Below are positions 53,851 to 63,053 of a stretch of DNA of 64,000 nt, piece after piece. This DNA comes from Ferrithrix thermotolerans DSM 19514. Its GTDB lineage: Bacteria; Actinomycetota; Acidimicrobiia; Acidimicrobiales; CAIXPF01. Each line of letters starts with the position of its first letter. Positions within the stretch are counted from its first letter, which is position 1. The DNA lies in the NCBI GenBank assembly GCA_945906305.1, contig CAMDQT010000006.1, positions 1-64,000 on the forward strand, read 5' to 3'. The notes beneath the pieces were generated by a model that was not told the DNA's origin, did not search any database, and was given only the letters and a program-made list of their open reading frames with translations. Made by a program: the position numbers and the translations under genes.

Positions 53851-54282
53851 TCAGCCTTCGCTCCGCAATGGCAGCTGCACCACAGCCACTCCAGGCATCA
53901 GCACCATGCCGGCACGGTCCTGCTCCCACACCTCAAGCGTGACGAACTCGCCCTCGATGGCGGTGACCCGGCCGTGGAATTCGTAGTCCTGCTCCGGCAA
54001 GGCGCTGGCCCGGTTCTGCCACTGCAATGACCGCATCCGCCCGGCCGGACCAGCCCATTCGGTGACGTACTGGGACAACCACGCGCCCTGCAGCGGACCG
54101 TGGACAATGACATCAGGATGGCCCTCGAAACGGGCGTAGTCCACGTCGTAATGGATGCGATGAGGATTCCACGTCGCGGCGCTATAGAGGAACAGCTGAA
54201 CCCGGCTGGCGTGACGCAACACCACGGGCAAAACGGCGCCAAGCTCCAGCTCGTTGGCGTAGAGCTGACCGGCGGCGTTCAT
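53851..54282 (-). CDS. MaoC-like dehydratase subunit with catalytic motif (HadB-like)
   Basis: 143 residues. Single hot-dog fold with the hydratase 2 motif at ATWNPHRIHYDVDYARFEG and VIVHGPLQ, where the catalytic Asp/His pair is expected. Overlaps the preceding MaoC gene by 4 bases. In HadAB-type heterodimers this would be the catalytic half; it hydrates or dehydrates an enoyl/3-hydroxyacyl thioester. Confidence 0.87.
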   Translation of the reverse strand: MNAAGQLYANELELGAVLPVVLRHASRVQLFLYSAATWNPHRIHYDVDYARFEGHPDVIVHGPLQGAWLSQYVTEWAGPAGRMRSLQWQNRASALPEQDYEFHGRVTAIEGEFVTLEVWEQDRAGMVLMPGVAVVQLPLRSEG

Positions 54283-54773
54283 CGCGCGATGCCGATCTGC
54301 CTGGTCCGAGCGACGACTTCACCGTCACCGGTCCGGTAGGTGATCTCCCGGGTAATCCGCACGAAAGGCCCCTTGCTGCCATCTTTTTGGTCGATCGCGG
54401 TCAGGCGGGCTTCTCCGGTAACCACGTCGCCGACATGGACCGGTGCGATGAAATCCCACTCCTCGCCGCCAAACATGATTCGGGCGACCTCCAGGCGGAT
54501 CGACTTCTCACCGCCGAACAGGCCGTCGGTACCTATCCCAGCCAGAGGCCGACCCTGAACCAAGGCGTAGGCAACGTAAGTAGGAGGAACGACGAGCGTG
54601 CGGTATCCCGCCGCGCGGGCCGCGGCTTCATCGAAGTAGATCGGGTTCAGGTCGCCGACAGCTTGGGCGTAGCGCTGCGAGCCTTCGGCGGTCACCGTGA
54701 CGGTGACGGGTGCGGCAAGCAACTCGCCCACCCTGGCCGCCGTCTCGACGGGGATTAATGAAGTAGAGGCCAC
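54279..54773 (-). CDS. MaoC-like N-terminal subunit (HadA-like)
   Basis: 164 residues. Hot-dog domain with YAQAVGDLNPIYFDEAAA and RTLVVPPTYVAYAL; the histidine of the hydratase motif is missing (PIYFD in place of PIHxD), as in substrate-binding HadA/HadC-like partners. FVRITREITYRTGDGEVVART is typical of the family. Pairs with the next gene through a 4-base overlap. Divergent from the enoyl-CoA hydratase. Confidence 0.85.
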   Translation of the reverse strand: MASTSLIPVETAARVGELLAAPVTVTVTAEGSQRYAQAVGDLNPIYFDEAAARAAGYRTLVVPPTYVAYALVQGRPLAGIGTDGLFGGEKSIRLEVARIMFGGEEWDFIAPVHVGDVVTGEARLTAIDQKDGSKGPFVRITREITYRTGDGEVVARTRQIGIAR

Positions 54774-54835
54774 GTCGGCATCGTAGTTGTCGGCATCGTC
54801 GTCAGTCTCGAGTCTGCACCCGCTAGCTTTCGGCC

Positions 54836-55681
54836 ATGCAGACGGGGATTTACTGCGGCTTCGAGGTGACCGGCCACGATCCGGGCATCGAGCTCATCAC
54901 CTTCAACCGACCGGAGCGACTCAACGCCACCAGTTCCGCCATGAAACGCGACCTCATGGAGGTGCTGACCCAAGCTCAGATGGACGACTCGGTGCGGGTC
55001 GTGGTCTTCACCGGCACCGGTAACGGCTTCTGTGCCGGTGACACGATCGGACCGGAGTATCGCGACGACCTTCCCGTCGCCACCGCTCGGCTCAACCCCG
55101 GCCACGAGCACGCACTAGGTACCTACGACGGTCTGCGCACGGTTTCCCAGGGCCTCAACCAGGCGGTGCGGAACCTCAACAAGATGACGATCGCCGCCAT
55201 CAACGGCTTCGCCATCCAGACCGGGCTTTCTCTAGCGCTGTGCTGCGACTTCCGTATCGCCGCTCGAGGGGCCAAGCTCGGTAGCGGAACGCTGCGTTAC
55301 GGACTGCTGCCCGACGAAGGCGGCCATTATCTGCTGGTGCAGCATCTCGGCCTGGCACGGGCCATGGATTTCATGTTCCGCAAGCGGATCGTCACCGCCG
55401 AGGAGGCGGCTGAACTCGGCCTGGTCAACGACGTCGTAGACCCCGCCGAACTGCACCAGGCCGCCATGGACCTTGCGGTGGAATTGGCCAACGGCCCGCA
55501 GGTTGCCATGCGGCTTTTGAAGCGTGCCACCTACAACGCCGCGGATCTGAGTTGGAACCAGGCCCTGGACGACATCGCGGTGCGTACCCCGATGGCCGAC
55601 CACCATCCTGACGCCGCCGAAGGCGGCGCGGCGTTCCTGCAAAAGCGGGTGCCCCACTTCAACACCTGGCTGGGGCACTGA
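54836..55681 (+). CDS. Enoyl-CoA hydratase/isomerase (crotonase family)
   Basis: 281 residues. Oxyanion-hole segments NGFCAGDTIG and AINGFAIQTGLSLALCCDFR, with the glutamate position in GLLPDEGGHYLLVQHLG. Fits a hydratase or isomerase acting on enoyl-CoA in beta-oxidation. 4 bases before the next gene, so co-transcribed with it. Confidence 0.93.
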   Translation: MQTGIYCGFEVTGHDPGIELITFNRPERLNATSSAMKRDLMEVLTQAQMDDSVRVVVFTGTGNGFCAGDTIGPEYRDDLPVATARLNPGHEHALGTYDGLRTVSQGLNQAVRNLNKMTIAAINGFAIQTGLSLALCCDFRIAARGAKLGSGTLRYGLLPDEGGHYLLVQHLGLARAMDFMFRKRIVTAEEAAELGLVNDVVDPAELHQAAMDLAVELANGPQVAMRLLKRATYNAADLSWNQALDDIAVRTPMADHHPDAAEGGAAFLQKRVPHFNTWLGH

Positions 55682-55685
55682 GGTC

Positions 55686-56471
55686 GTGGCCCTGAAGGAG
55701 TATCCACCGCCCGGCCACTTGCTCCGGCGGCTGTCCATCTCGCTGATCCCCGACAGCGAGGACTCCGCGACGATCTACTCGTCGATGCCATTGGTGCCCG
55801 AGCTTTTCGTCGAGGGCCGTTACCGACTGTCCGCCATCGCCACCCAAGTGGACCTCGCCTCCGGAGTCATGTCGGTGGGCTTCACCCAGCCAGACTGGAC
55901 CGCAACGTTCGACATGGCCACCCACCGCGTGGGCGAGGCCGAGCCCGGAAGCCTGGCGCAAGGCGTGACCCGACTGATTCGAGCGGGCAAGAACACCGTG
56001 GTATCGGCGACCACCGTGAGCTGCAACGACGAGGTCATCACCTATGTCGAAACGACGTACAGCCGGCTTGCCCTCCACGAGGGTTCGGCCCCCGCAGTGG
56101 GCTTGGACCAGCCGCGCCACCTCGGCCGCGGCGAAGCGCCGTTGAACGCACCGCTGGCCGACATGATCGGCTTTCGGCGCGGCGCACCCGGCCTGGTCGA
56201 GTTCGACCTGCAACCTCTCATCCGCAACAGCACCGGGTCGATCCAGGGAGGCGTGAGCGCGATGGCCGCCGAGGAGGCCGCCCTGCACCTCGCCGGACCA
56301 GGATCGGGGTTGGAGTTCCTGCACCTGTATTACCTTGCCGCGGACCGGTCGGGACCCTATCGCTCGACCGCAACCGCATTGCGCACCGCCGAGCGCACCA
56401 CAACCGGCCGAGTCGAGCTGAGCGGCCACACCCGAGTGGTGGTGCAGGGCACCTTCATCGTCGGCCGCTGA
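55686..56471 (+). CDS. Tandem hot-dog thioesterase-like protein (PaaI/acyl-CoA type)
   Basis: 261 residues from a GTG start. Two hot-dog halves: GRYRLSAIATQVDLASGVMS and MATHRVGEAEPGSLAQGVTR first, then STGSIQGGVSAMAAEEAALH, whose GG-containing helix and glutamate resemble PaaI thioesterases. Likely hydrolyses acyl-CoA. Co-transcribed with the enoyl-CoA hydratase; converges with the CoA-transferase gene. Confidence 0.78.
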   Translation: MALKEYPPPGHLLRRLSISLIPDSEDSATIYSSMPLVPELFVEGRYRLSAIATQVDLASGVMSVGFTQPDWTATFDMATHRVGEAEPGSLAQGVTRLIRAGKNTVVSATTVSCNDEVITYVETTYSRLALHEGSAPAVGLDQPRHLGRGEAPLNAPLADMIGFRRGAPGLVEFDLQPLIRNSTGSIQGGVSAMAAEEAALHLAGPGSGLEFLHLYYLAADRSGPYRSTATALRTAERTTTGRVELSGHTRVVVQGTFIVGR

Positions 56472-56505
56472 CGCTGGTCGGGCGGATGCTCGGGCCGACG
56501 GGCGC

Positions 56506-57639
56506 TCAGGGGCCCAGTTCCGCCAGCACCTCTTCGGTGTCCGCCCCCAGGCTCCGACCAGACCAGCGCAGCCGTCCGGGTGTGGCGGACAGTTTGGCGA
56601 TCAGGCCTTGCTGGGCCAACCCATCGACTTCCACGATCGCCCCACGGGCCCGCAGATGATCGTCGGCGAAGATGTCCGCCATGTCATAGACGATGGCAGC
56701 GGCCGCTTCAGCCTGCTCGAATATCGCTACCGCCTCGACCGCGGTCCGCTGTGCCATCCACTGTGCCATCAGCTCGTCAAGTTCATCGGCGTTGGCAGTG
56801 CGGCCCTCGAAGCTGGCGAAACGTTCCTCGTCGCCGACCCCGATGAGGTTCATCACCCGCCGTGCCACGGCATCTGCAGTGGTGGACACCGCCACCCAGC
56901 GGTCGTCGGAGCACTGATAGCACGAGCGCGGCACCGTGTAGGGCAGACGTGAACCCATTCGGGGCATGAGGTAGCCCAGCGCTCCATAGGCGGAGACCAG
57001 CGGACCCATGATCTGCAACAGGGACTCGACCAGGCTCACGTCGACCACCTGACCCACCCCGGCATGCAAGGCCACCATGGTGGCGAAGGCCCCCACCACC
57101 GCCGTCAGCTCATCGGTGAGCGCGATTGGCGGGAGTAACGGTGGTCGACCGGCCTCGCCGTTGAGTCCGGCGAAACCAGCCATCGCCTCCGCCACGGTGG
57201 CGAAGCCGGGGCGGTTGCGGTAGGGGCCGGTCTGACCAAAGCCGGTGACCCGAGTGATGACCAACTTCGGGTTGTGCTGCCACAACACCTCCGGGCCGAG
57301 GCCCAGCGCCTCGAGCTTGCCGGGCCGGAAGTTCTCCACCAGGACATCGGCCGTCTCCACCAACTGCAGCAAACGCCGCTTGGCCTCATTGTCCTTGAGG
57401 TCCAACACGATGGTGCGCTTGTTGCGGTTGGCAAACTTCCAGAACAGGGTCTGCCCATCGGCGGGGTCCCGCCAGCCCACGTTGCGGCTGGTATCACCGC
57501 CGTCGGGCCGTTCGACCTTGATCACATCGGCACCGAAGTCGGCGAGATGGCGGGCACAACCAGGCCCGGCGAACACCGTGGCCAGATCGAGCACACGGAT
57601 GTCGGCGAGGGGGGTCGGCTTGTCTTCGGTCCTGCTCAC
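56506..57639 (-). CDS. CaiB/BaiF family CoA-transferase
   Basis: 377 residues from GTG 57639. RVLDLATVFAGPGCARHLADF begins the CoA-binding part; VENFRPGKLEALGLG and the nucleophile-bearing DVSLVESLLQIMG follow. Class III CoA-transferases move CoA between acids via an aspartyl intermediate. Substrate not evident; possible roles include 2-methylacyl-CoA epimerisation-like chemistry or activation of a carboxylate. Confidence 0.93.
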   Translation of the reverse strand: MSRTEDKPTPLADIRVLDLATVFAGPGCARHLADFGADVIKVERPDGGDTSRNVGWRDPADGQTLFWKFANRNKRTIVLDLKDNEAKRRLLQLVETADVLVENFRPGKLEALGLGPEVLWQHNPKLVITRVTGFGQTGPYRNRPGFATVAEAMAGFAGLNGEAGRPPLLPPIALTDELTAVVGAFATMVALHAGVGQVVDVSLVESLLQIMGPLVSAYGALGYLMPRMGSRLPYTVPRSCYQCSDDRWVAVSTTADAVARRVMNLIGVGDEERFASFEGRTANADELDELMAQWMAQRTAVEAVAIFEQAEAAAAIVYDMADIFADDHLRARGAIVEVDGLAQQGLIAKLSATPGRLRWSGRSLGADTEEVLAELGP

Positions 57640-57667
57640 GCCCGGCAGGGTAGCGATCGCAGCCCGT

Positions 57668-58474
57668 TCAGGCGCGCAGGAATACCAGGGCCAGCTGCCT
57701 ACTGGTGGCGAGAAGGCGGCCATCAGCCGACCACACCTCGCCCTCCTCCTGATGTAGCCCATCGACAACAGAGGCCGATCGCAGAATCACCAGGCACTCA
57801 TCCTGGGGGGACAACTGCGGGTCGGGCCGACGGAAGTAGACCGTCATTTCAATGGTCGTGGTGTGGGTGCGTTCCGCCCGTTCCGGGTCCGCCACCTTGG
57901 CCCGCAATGAAGGCGGCAGGTTGTCGCACATCAGGGCCAGCACCGCGGCGTCGATCGCCACGGGAGGATCAAGGCGCATCCAGCCCGCCACCATCGCGGG
58001 CTCGGTGGCCACGACCTCACGCCGCTGCCAGCGCTGGCGCGCGCTGCCGTACGTCGCGGTCGGATCGAGGATTGGGCAGTCCCCTGGCGGGGACACCGCG
58101 GCCATGACGTGATCGGACAGGTCGAACTCGTCGCCCAGCGGCGGCGCCAGAGTCACCTTGGCCTGGCAGATCACCCGGTCACCCTGGGTCATCACCGCGG
58201 AAGCGAAACAGATCCGCCGGCCGTCCTTGTCCAGGTTCACCTGCACTCGCACCGGACCAAGCGCGGGGCCGGAGAGGAACTGCACGGTGAGGATTCGGGG
58301 GCTCAGCTCGGCTCGCGGGGCCCGGACATGGTCCTGAACGGCGCGGAGCAACAGAGCGGCCAGCAGCCCGCCGTTTGGACCGGTAACGATCCACCAGCGG
58401 TCGGTCAAGGTGGCCTCGTACACCCCCCGCTCCGCCAGCGACCGCAGGGCCGTGTCGTCACCAAAGTCCACCAT
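57668..58474 (-). CDS. TesB-like acyl-CoA thioesterase domain protein
   Basis: 268 residues from ATG 58474. GPNGGLLAALLLRAVQDHV and ILTVQFLSGPALGPVRVQV form the first hot-dog half; AVLALMCDNLPPSLRA supplies the conserved acidic position and LHQEEGEVWSADGRLLATSRQ the C-terminal end. A second TesB-like enzyme in this neighbourhood. 28 bases upstream of the CoA-transferase gene. Confidence 0.86.
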   Translation of the reverse strand: MVDFGDDTALRSLAERGVYEATLTDRWWIVTGPNGGLLAALLLRAVQDHVRAPRAELSPRILTVQFLSGPALGPVRVQVNLDKDGRRICFASAVMTQGDRVICQAKVTLAPPLGDEFDLSDHVMAAVSPPGDCPILDPTATYGSARQRWQRREVVATEPAMVAGWMRLDPPVAIDAAVLALMCDNLPPSLRAKVADPERAERTHTTTIEMTVYFRRPDPQLSPQDECLVILRSASVVDGLHQEEGEVWSADGRLLATSRQLALVFLRA

Positions 58475-58512
58475 CGGCGAGTGTCCTTCGAACCGGGCCG
58501 GACCGGCGGTGC

Positions 58513-58710
58513 TCAGAAGGACGGGCCAGGCCGGTCGCGGCGCAACGCCACCGGCTTGGACCACCAGCGTCCGGAGAACCGCCACCGGGACCCCGCGTCA
58601 ACGGGCGCCTCGGCGAGCGCCACCGGCTTGGGCCAAAGCGCCTCGTAGGCGGCAAGGATGGCGGCCACCTCCTCGTCGCTGGGTTCGGGCGTGATGTCGT
58701 GCAGATCCAT
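58513..58710 (-). CDS. accE: Acyl-CoA carboxylase epsilon subunit (AccE/PccE-like)
   Basis: 65 residues. SDEEVAAILAAYEALWP, then SRWRFSGRWWSKPVALR and RPGPSF. Small epsilon subunits with a helix and a Trp-rich tail follow accD in actinobacteria, where they join the alpha-beta complex. It starts 15 bases after the carboxyltransferase gene. Confidence 0.82.
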   Translation of the reverse strand: MDLHDITPEPSDEEVAAILAAYEALWPKPVALAEAPVDAGSRWRFSGRWWSKPVALRRDRPGPSF

Positions 58711-58725
58711 CGATTTGTTCTGCCC

Positions 58726-60276
58726 TTACAGCGGCATGTTGCCGTGCTTGCGGCGAGGGAGTTCCTCGCGCTTGGACGCCAGCAACCGGAACCCCGCAAC
58801 CACCTTACGGCGGGTTTCCGACGGGTCGATCACATCGTCGACATAGCCTCGTTCGGCGGCGATGTAGGGGTTCGCGAAGCGCTCGGTGTACTCCTCCACC
58901 AGTTCGGCCTTGCGAGCCACCGGATCGGCCGCTTCGTTGATTTCTCGGCGGTTGATGATCTCCACTGCACCCTGGGGGCCCATCACCGCCAGCTCAGCGG
59001 AGGGCCAGGCGAAGGACAGATCCGAGCCCACCGACTTGGAATCCATCACCACGTACGCCCCGCCGTAGGCCTTGCGCACGATGACCTGGATTCGGGGCAC
59101 CGTCGCCTCGCAGTAGGCGTAGAGGAGCTTGGCCCCATGGCGGATGATGCCGCCGTACTCCTGGTCCACGCCGGGCAGAAAGCCGGGCACGTCCACGAAG
59201 GTGAGCAGCGCGATGTTGAAGGCGTCACAAGTGCGCACAAACCGGGCCGCCTTTTCGGAAGCCTCGATATCCAACACACCGGCGAGCACCATGGGCTGGT
59301 TGCCGACCACCCCGACCGAGCGGCCGTCGATTCGGGCGAACCCGCAGGCGATGTTTCGGCCCCAGCTGGGGAAGTACTCGAAGAACTCGCCATCATCCAC
59401 AACGGAGCCGATGATCTTCTTCATGTCATAAGGCAGGTTCGACGCGATCGGGATCACTTCGAGCAACTCGGGGCACAGGCGGTCGGGATCGTCCTCGCTG
59501 GCCAGCGGCGGGGCTATCTCGAGATTGTTCTGCGGCAGAAACGACAGCAGGTACTTGACGTCGTCGAGGACCTGCTCCTCAGAATCGGCCACGAAGGTCG
59601 CAACGCCAGACTTCGACGCGTGCGATCCGGCCCCACCGAGTTCCTCGAGGGTGACCTCCTCGCCGGTCACCGACTTCACCACGTCAGGGCCGGTGATGAA
59701 CATGTGGGACTTCTCGCGCACCATGAAGATGAAGTCGGTCATCGCCGGGCTGTACACCGCCCCCCCGGCGCACGGGCCGAGGATGACGGAGATCTGCGGA
59801 ATGACCCCGCTCGAGCGCACGTTGCGATGGAAAATGCCGCCATAGGCATCGAGGGACACCACACCCTCCTGGATGCGGGCACCAGCGCCATCATTGAGTC
59901 CGATCATGGGCGCACCAACCTTGAGCGCCATGTCCATGACCTTGTGGATCTTCTCGGCAAACACCTCACCCAGTGCGCCGCCGAATACGGTGAAGTCCTG
60001 GGCGAAGAGAAACACCTTGCGCCCATCGATCGTGCCCCATCCGGTGATCACCCCGTCGGTGTAGGGCCGATCGGTGGCGCCCTCGGCCCGGCTGCGGGCC
60101 AGCATGTCCAACTCGTGGAACGAGTCGGGGTCGAGCAGGTAGGCAATCCGCTCGCGGGCCAGCATCTTGCCCTTGTCGTGCTGGCGCTGCACCGCCCGCT
60201 CGGGGCCGGCATGACGTGCTTCTTCCTTACGCTTGTTGAGCTCGTCGAGACGCTCGCGCAGCGGGTGGTCGGTCAT
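58726..60276 (-). CDS. accD: Acyl-CoA carboxylase beta (carboxyltransferase) subunit
   Basis: 516 residues from ATG 60276. Carboxyltransferase motifs GLNDGAGARIQEGVVSL, GPCAGGAVYSPAMTDF, FVDVPGFLPGVDQEYGGII and GGAYVVMDSKSVG, the oxyanion holes and biotin pocket of PccB/AccD5-type subunits. Likely carboxylates propionyl-CoA and/or longer acyl-CoA. The biotin-carboxylase alpha subunit is not in this window. accE follows 15 bases on. Confidence 0.96.
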   Translation of the reverse strand: MTDHPLRERLDELNKRKEEARHAGPERAVQRQHDKGKMLARERIAYLLDPDSFHELDMLARSRAEGATDRPYTDGVITGWGTIDGRKVFLFAQDFTVFGGALGEVFAEKIHKVMDMALKVGAPMIGLNDGAGARIQEGVVSLDAYGGIFHRNVRSSGVIPQISVILGPCAGGAVYSPAMTDFIFMVREKSHMFITGPDVVKSVTGEEVTLEELGGAGSHASKSGVATFVADSEEQVLDDVKYLLSFLPQNNLEIAPPLASEDDPDRLCPELLEVIPIASNLPYDMKKIIGSVVDDGEFFEYFPSWGRNIACGFARIDGRSVGVVGNQPMVLAGVLDIEASEKAARFVRTCDAFNIALLTFVDVPGFLPGVDQEYGGIIRHGAKLLYAYCEATVPRIQVIVRKAYGGAYVVMDSKSVGSDLSFAWPSAELAVMGPQGAVEIINRREINEAADPVARKAELVEEYTERFANPYIAAERGYVDDVIDPSETRRKVVAGFRLLASKREELPRRKHGNMPL

Positions 60277-60419
60277 GGGGATGCAAACTACTGGCCTTGG
60301 GGCAAGGGCCGCGAAAGTCTCCATCGGATTCTCCGACACCCACGTAAGCCGGCGCCCCAACTCGGCACCGGGTAAGGGGTTTTCGTCCTCATCGCGAGCA
60401 AGCGCCTACCCTGCGGGAG

Positions 60420-60980
60420 GTGAGCGACCTGCGGCGAGTGTGCGTCTTCTGCGGGTCGAGCAAGGGCGAAGACCCGCAGTACGCCGCAGCGGCCCGTGCC
60501 ATGGGACAGGCGCTGGCCGCGAACGGGATCGAGCTGGTGTACGGCGGTGGGGCGGTCGGCCTGATGGGCATCGTGGCCGACGCCGTCATGGCGGCCGGTG
60601 GCCGGGTGACAGGGGTCATACCTCGCGGCCTGTTTCGCCGAGAGGTCAGCCACGACGCCATCACGCAGCTTCACGAGACCGCGACGATGCACGAACGCAA
60701 AGCCCTCATGTACGAACTGTCCGATGCCTTCGTGGCCATGCCCGGAGGTATCGGCACCATGGAGGAACTCTTCGAGACCCTTACCTGGGCCCAGCTTGGA
60801 CTGCACGCCAAGCCCATCGGGGTGCTCAATGTGAACGGCTTCTACCAGCCGCTGCTCGGCTTGCTCGAACAGATGCAGCGCAGCGGATTCGTGAAACAGC
60901 GCCACATCGAGCACATCGTGGCCGACCACGATCCGGTCAGGCTCCTCGCCACGCTCGCCGCATCAAAACCATCGGGCTGA
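60420..60980 (+). CDS. LOG-family phosphoribohydrolase-like protein
   Basis: 186 residues. VCVFCGSSKGEDPQY at the start, LVYGGGAVGLMGIVADAV, and the family signature AMPGGIGTMEELFETLTW, with Arg in HERKALMYEL. Known members hydrolyse cytokinin-type nucleotides (AMP to adenine and ribose 5-phosphate). The GTG at 60420 overlaps its GGGAGG; GTG 60438 gives better spacing and may be the true start. Confidence 0.92.
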   Translation: MSDLRRVCVFCGSSKGEDPQYAAAARAMGQALAANGIELVYGGGAVGLMGIVADAVMAAGGRVTGVIPRGLFRREVSHDAITQLHETATMHERKALMYELSDAFVAMPGGIGTMEELFETLTWAQLGLHAKPIGVLNVNGFYQPLLGLLEQMQRSGFVKQRHIEHIVADHDPVRLLATLAASKPSG

Positions 60981-61128
60981 GGTCCTCGGATCGACCCCGG
61001 ACGGATTTGAGCGAGCGTCGGCTGGGCCGACCAAGCTCACCCACGTCGTAGCGAATCGACGTCGAATCGTCCCCGAGAAGGCGAACCTGTCCGCCACCTT
61101 GGGCCTAGTGTCCGTGCGGGGAGGCGCC

Positions 61129-61905
61129 ATGAGCACCGCAGCACCGACGATGAGCACCCTCGACGTGGGAGGCCAGAGCACGACGGTGACGGTTGGCGGA
61201 CCCGCTGACGCCACACCCCTGCTGTGGTTGCACGGCGAAGGCCTCAGCAGCGGCTGGCGAGCGGTACAGGACCATCTCTCCGAGCGGTTTCGGGTAATCG
61301 CCCCGGTCCTGCCCGGATTTGGCGGCACCGAGCTCCCGGCCTGGGTCGACGGAGTGGACGACATGGCACTGTTCCTGTCGGATCTGTGCGACGGTTTGGG
61401 ATTGCAACGAGCAGTCGTGGTTGGCGAATCGCTCGGCGGCTGGATCGCCTGCTCGCTGGCCATCTGGCGGCCCGCCCTGGTCAGCGGCCTCGGCCTGATC
61501 GGCTCGCTCGGGTTGCGCCCGAGCGAGCCACCACCGGACCTGTTCATCATGAGCGGCCCGGAGGCACTCGGTTATCTCGCCCAATCCATCGACGGGTCAG
61601 CCGTCGACGCCCTTGAGGGCGACATCGAGCTCGCGACGGCCCTGTGGATTGAGCAGGCCTCCCAAGCCCGTCTGATGTGGGAACGCCCCTACGATCCCAA
61701 GCTGACACGACGCGCCCACCACGTCACCGCCCCGGTGCGGGTGGTGTGGGGAGCGTCGGACCGGGTACTGCCTCCCGCCCATGGCGCCAAGCTCGCCGCC
61801 CTGTTCGGTGCCCCCGATCCGGTGGTCGTCGCCGGCGCCGGGCACCTCGTCAGCCTCGATGCACCCCACGCCGTTGCCCACGCCATGATGGAGGCCTTCG
61901 CATGA
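61129..61905 (+). CDS. Alpha/beta hydrolase
   Basis: 258 residues from ATG 61129. LLWLHGEGLSSGW, the nucleophile elbow VVVGESLGGWIAC, an acid in VVWGASDRVLPP and the histidine in GAGHLVSLDAPHAV. Esterase-like; substrate unknown. Overlaps the luciferase-like gene by 4 bases (ATGA) at the start of a three-gene operon. Confidence 0.92.
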   Translation: MSTAAPTMSTLDVGGQSTTVTVGGPADATPLLWLHGEGLSSGWRAVQDHLSERFRVIAPVLPGFGGTELPAWVDGVDDMALFLSDLCDGLGLQRAVVVGESLGGWIACSLAIWRPALVSGLGLIGSLGLRPSEPPPDLFIMSGPEALGYLAQSIDGSAVDALEGDIELATALWIEQASQARLMWERPYDPKLTRRAHHVTAPVRVVWGASDRVLPPAHGAKLAALFGAPDPVVVAGAGHLVSLDAPHAVAHAMMEAFA

Positions 61906-63053
61906 AGCTGTACGCGTTTCACCTGATGCCGTGGCCAAACATCGTGCCTGACGTCCGCGAGAAATACGGCTCCTCGTGGGTGGTGTACCCCAACAGCGAA
62001 TACGACCCGGTGCTGGGACAGCAGCTCTATGCCGAGTACCTCGACCAGCTCGTGTACGCCGACGAGATCGGCTTCGACGCGCTGTGCGTCAACGAGCACC
62101 ACCAAAACGCTTACGGCCTGATGCCGAGCCCGAACATCATGGCGGCCGCGCTGCTCAGCCGCACCAAGCAGGCCAAAATTGCCATTCTCGGCAATGGCAT
62201 CGCTCTGCGGCGCAACCCCTTGCGCGTCGCGGAGGAGGTCGCCATGCTCGACGTGATGTCCGGTGGCCGGGTGCTGTCGGGCTTCGTTCGGGGCATCGGA
62301 GCGGAGTACCACAGCCTCAACCTCGACCCGACCCGTAGCCGCTCAAGCTTTTTCGAGGCCCACGACCTCATCGTCAAAGCGTGGACCACACCCGGCCCTT
62401 TCGAGTGGGACGGCGAGCACTTCCATTACCGCTACGTCAACCTGTGGCCACGGCCGTTGACCCAGCCACACCCGCCCATCTTCGTGCCTTCCCAGGGGTC
62501 CTCCGAGACGCTGAAGTGGGCGGCACAACACCGCTACCCGCTGGCCTGCACCTTCGTGCCGATGGAACGACTCAAGCAGTTCTACGACCGCTATCGGCAG
62601 TACGCCGAGGAAGACTTCGGCTACAGCGCAACGCCCGAACAGTTCGGCTTCACGTCGATCGTGCACGTACACGAAGACGCCGACAAGGCCCAGGAGCTCA
62701 TCGAGCCCCACATGACCTACTTCAGGGAGCGCAGCTTCGCCCTGCCGCTTCCCATCTTCTTTCCTCCCGGGTACACCACCCCCGACGCCTACCGGACTCG
62801 CCTGGAGATCGCCCGCCAACTCGCCGCCAGTGGCGGGCCAACACTGTCCGCCGGAAAGCCGCTGATTGGCACCCCCGACCAGATCGTGCAGCGCATCCAC
62901 GAAAACATGGCCGAATGCGGGGCCGGTATCCTGATGGCCCAATTCCAGGTGGGCGACATGCCCCACGACAAGGTCATGCGCTCAATGGAGCTGTTCGCGG
63001 AGAAGGTCCTGCCTCAGCTCGACCGTTCCATCGGTGCCACAATCTCACCATGA
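61902..63053 (+). CDS. LLM-class (luciferase-like) flavin-dependent oxidoreductase
   Basis: 383 residues from ATG 61902. Typical bacterial-luciferase fold: YADEIGFDALCVNEHHQNAY, LGNGIALRRNPLRVAEEVA, MLDVMSGGRVLSGFVRGIGA, and LIGTPDQIVQRIHENMAECG. FMN-dependent monooxygenase; may act on an aldehyde or ketone derived from the neighbouring hydrolase's product. Overlaps the acyl-CoA ligase by 4 bases. Confidence 0.93.
   Translation: MKLYAFHLMPWPNIVPDVREKYGSSWVVYPNSEYDPVLGQQLYAEYLDQLVYADEIGFDALCVNEHHQNAYGLMPSPNIMAAALLSRTKQAKIAILGNGIALRRNPLRVAEEVAMLDVMSGGRVLSGFVRGIGAEYHSLNLDPTRSRSSFFEAHDLIVKAWTTPGPFEWDGEHFHYRYVNLWPRPLTQPHPPIFVPSQGSSETLKWAAQHRYPLACTFVPMERLKQFYDRYRQYAEEDFGYSATPEQFGFTSIVHVHEDADKAQELIEPHMTYFRERSFALPLPIFFPPGYTTPDAYRTRLEIARQLAASGGPTLSAGKPLIGTPDQIVQRIHENMAECGAGILMAQFQVGDMPHDKVMRSMELFAEKVLPQLDRSIGATISP

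Noticed and set aside
58699..60375. Plus-strand frame of 558 codons antisense to accD
   Set aside because: The minus strand encodes all conserved carboxyltransferase motifs; this frame is a GC-skew shadow.
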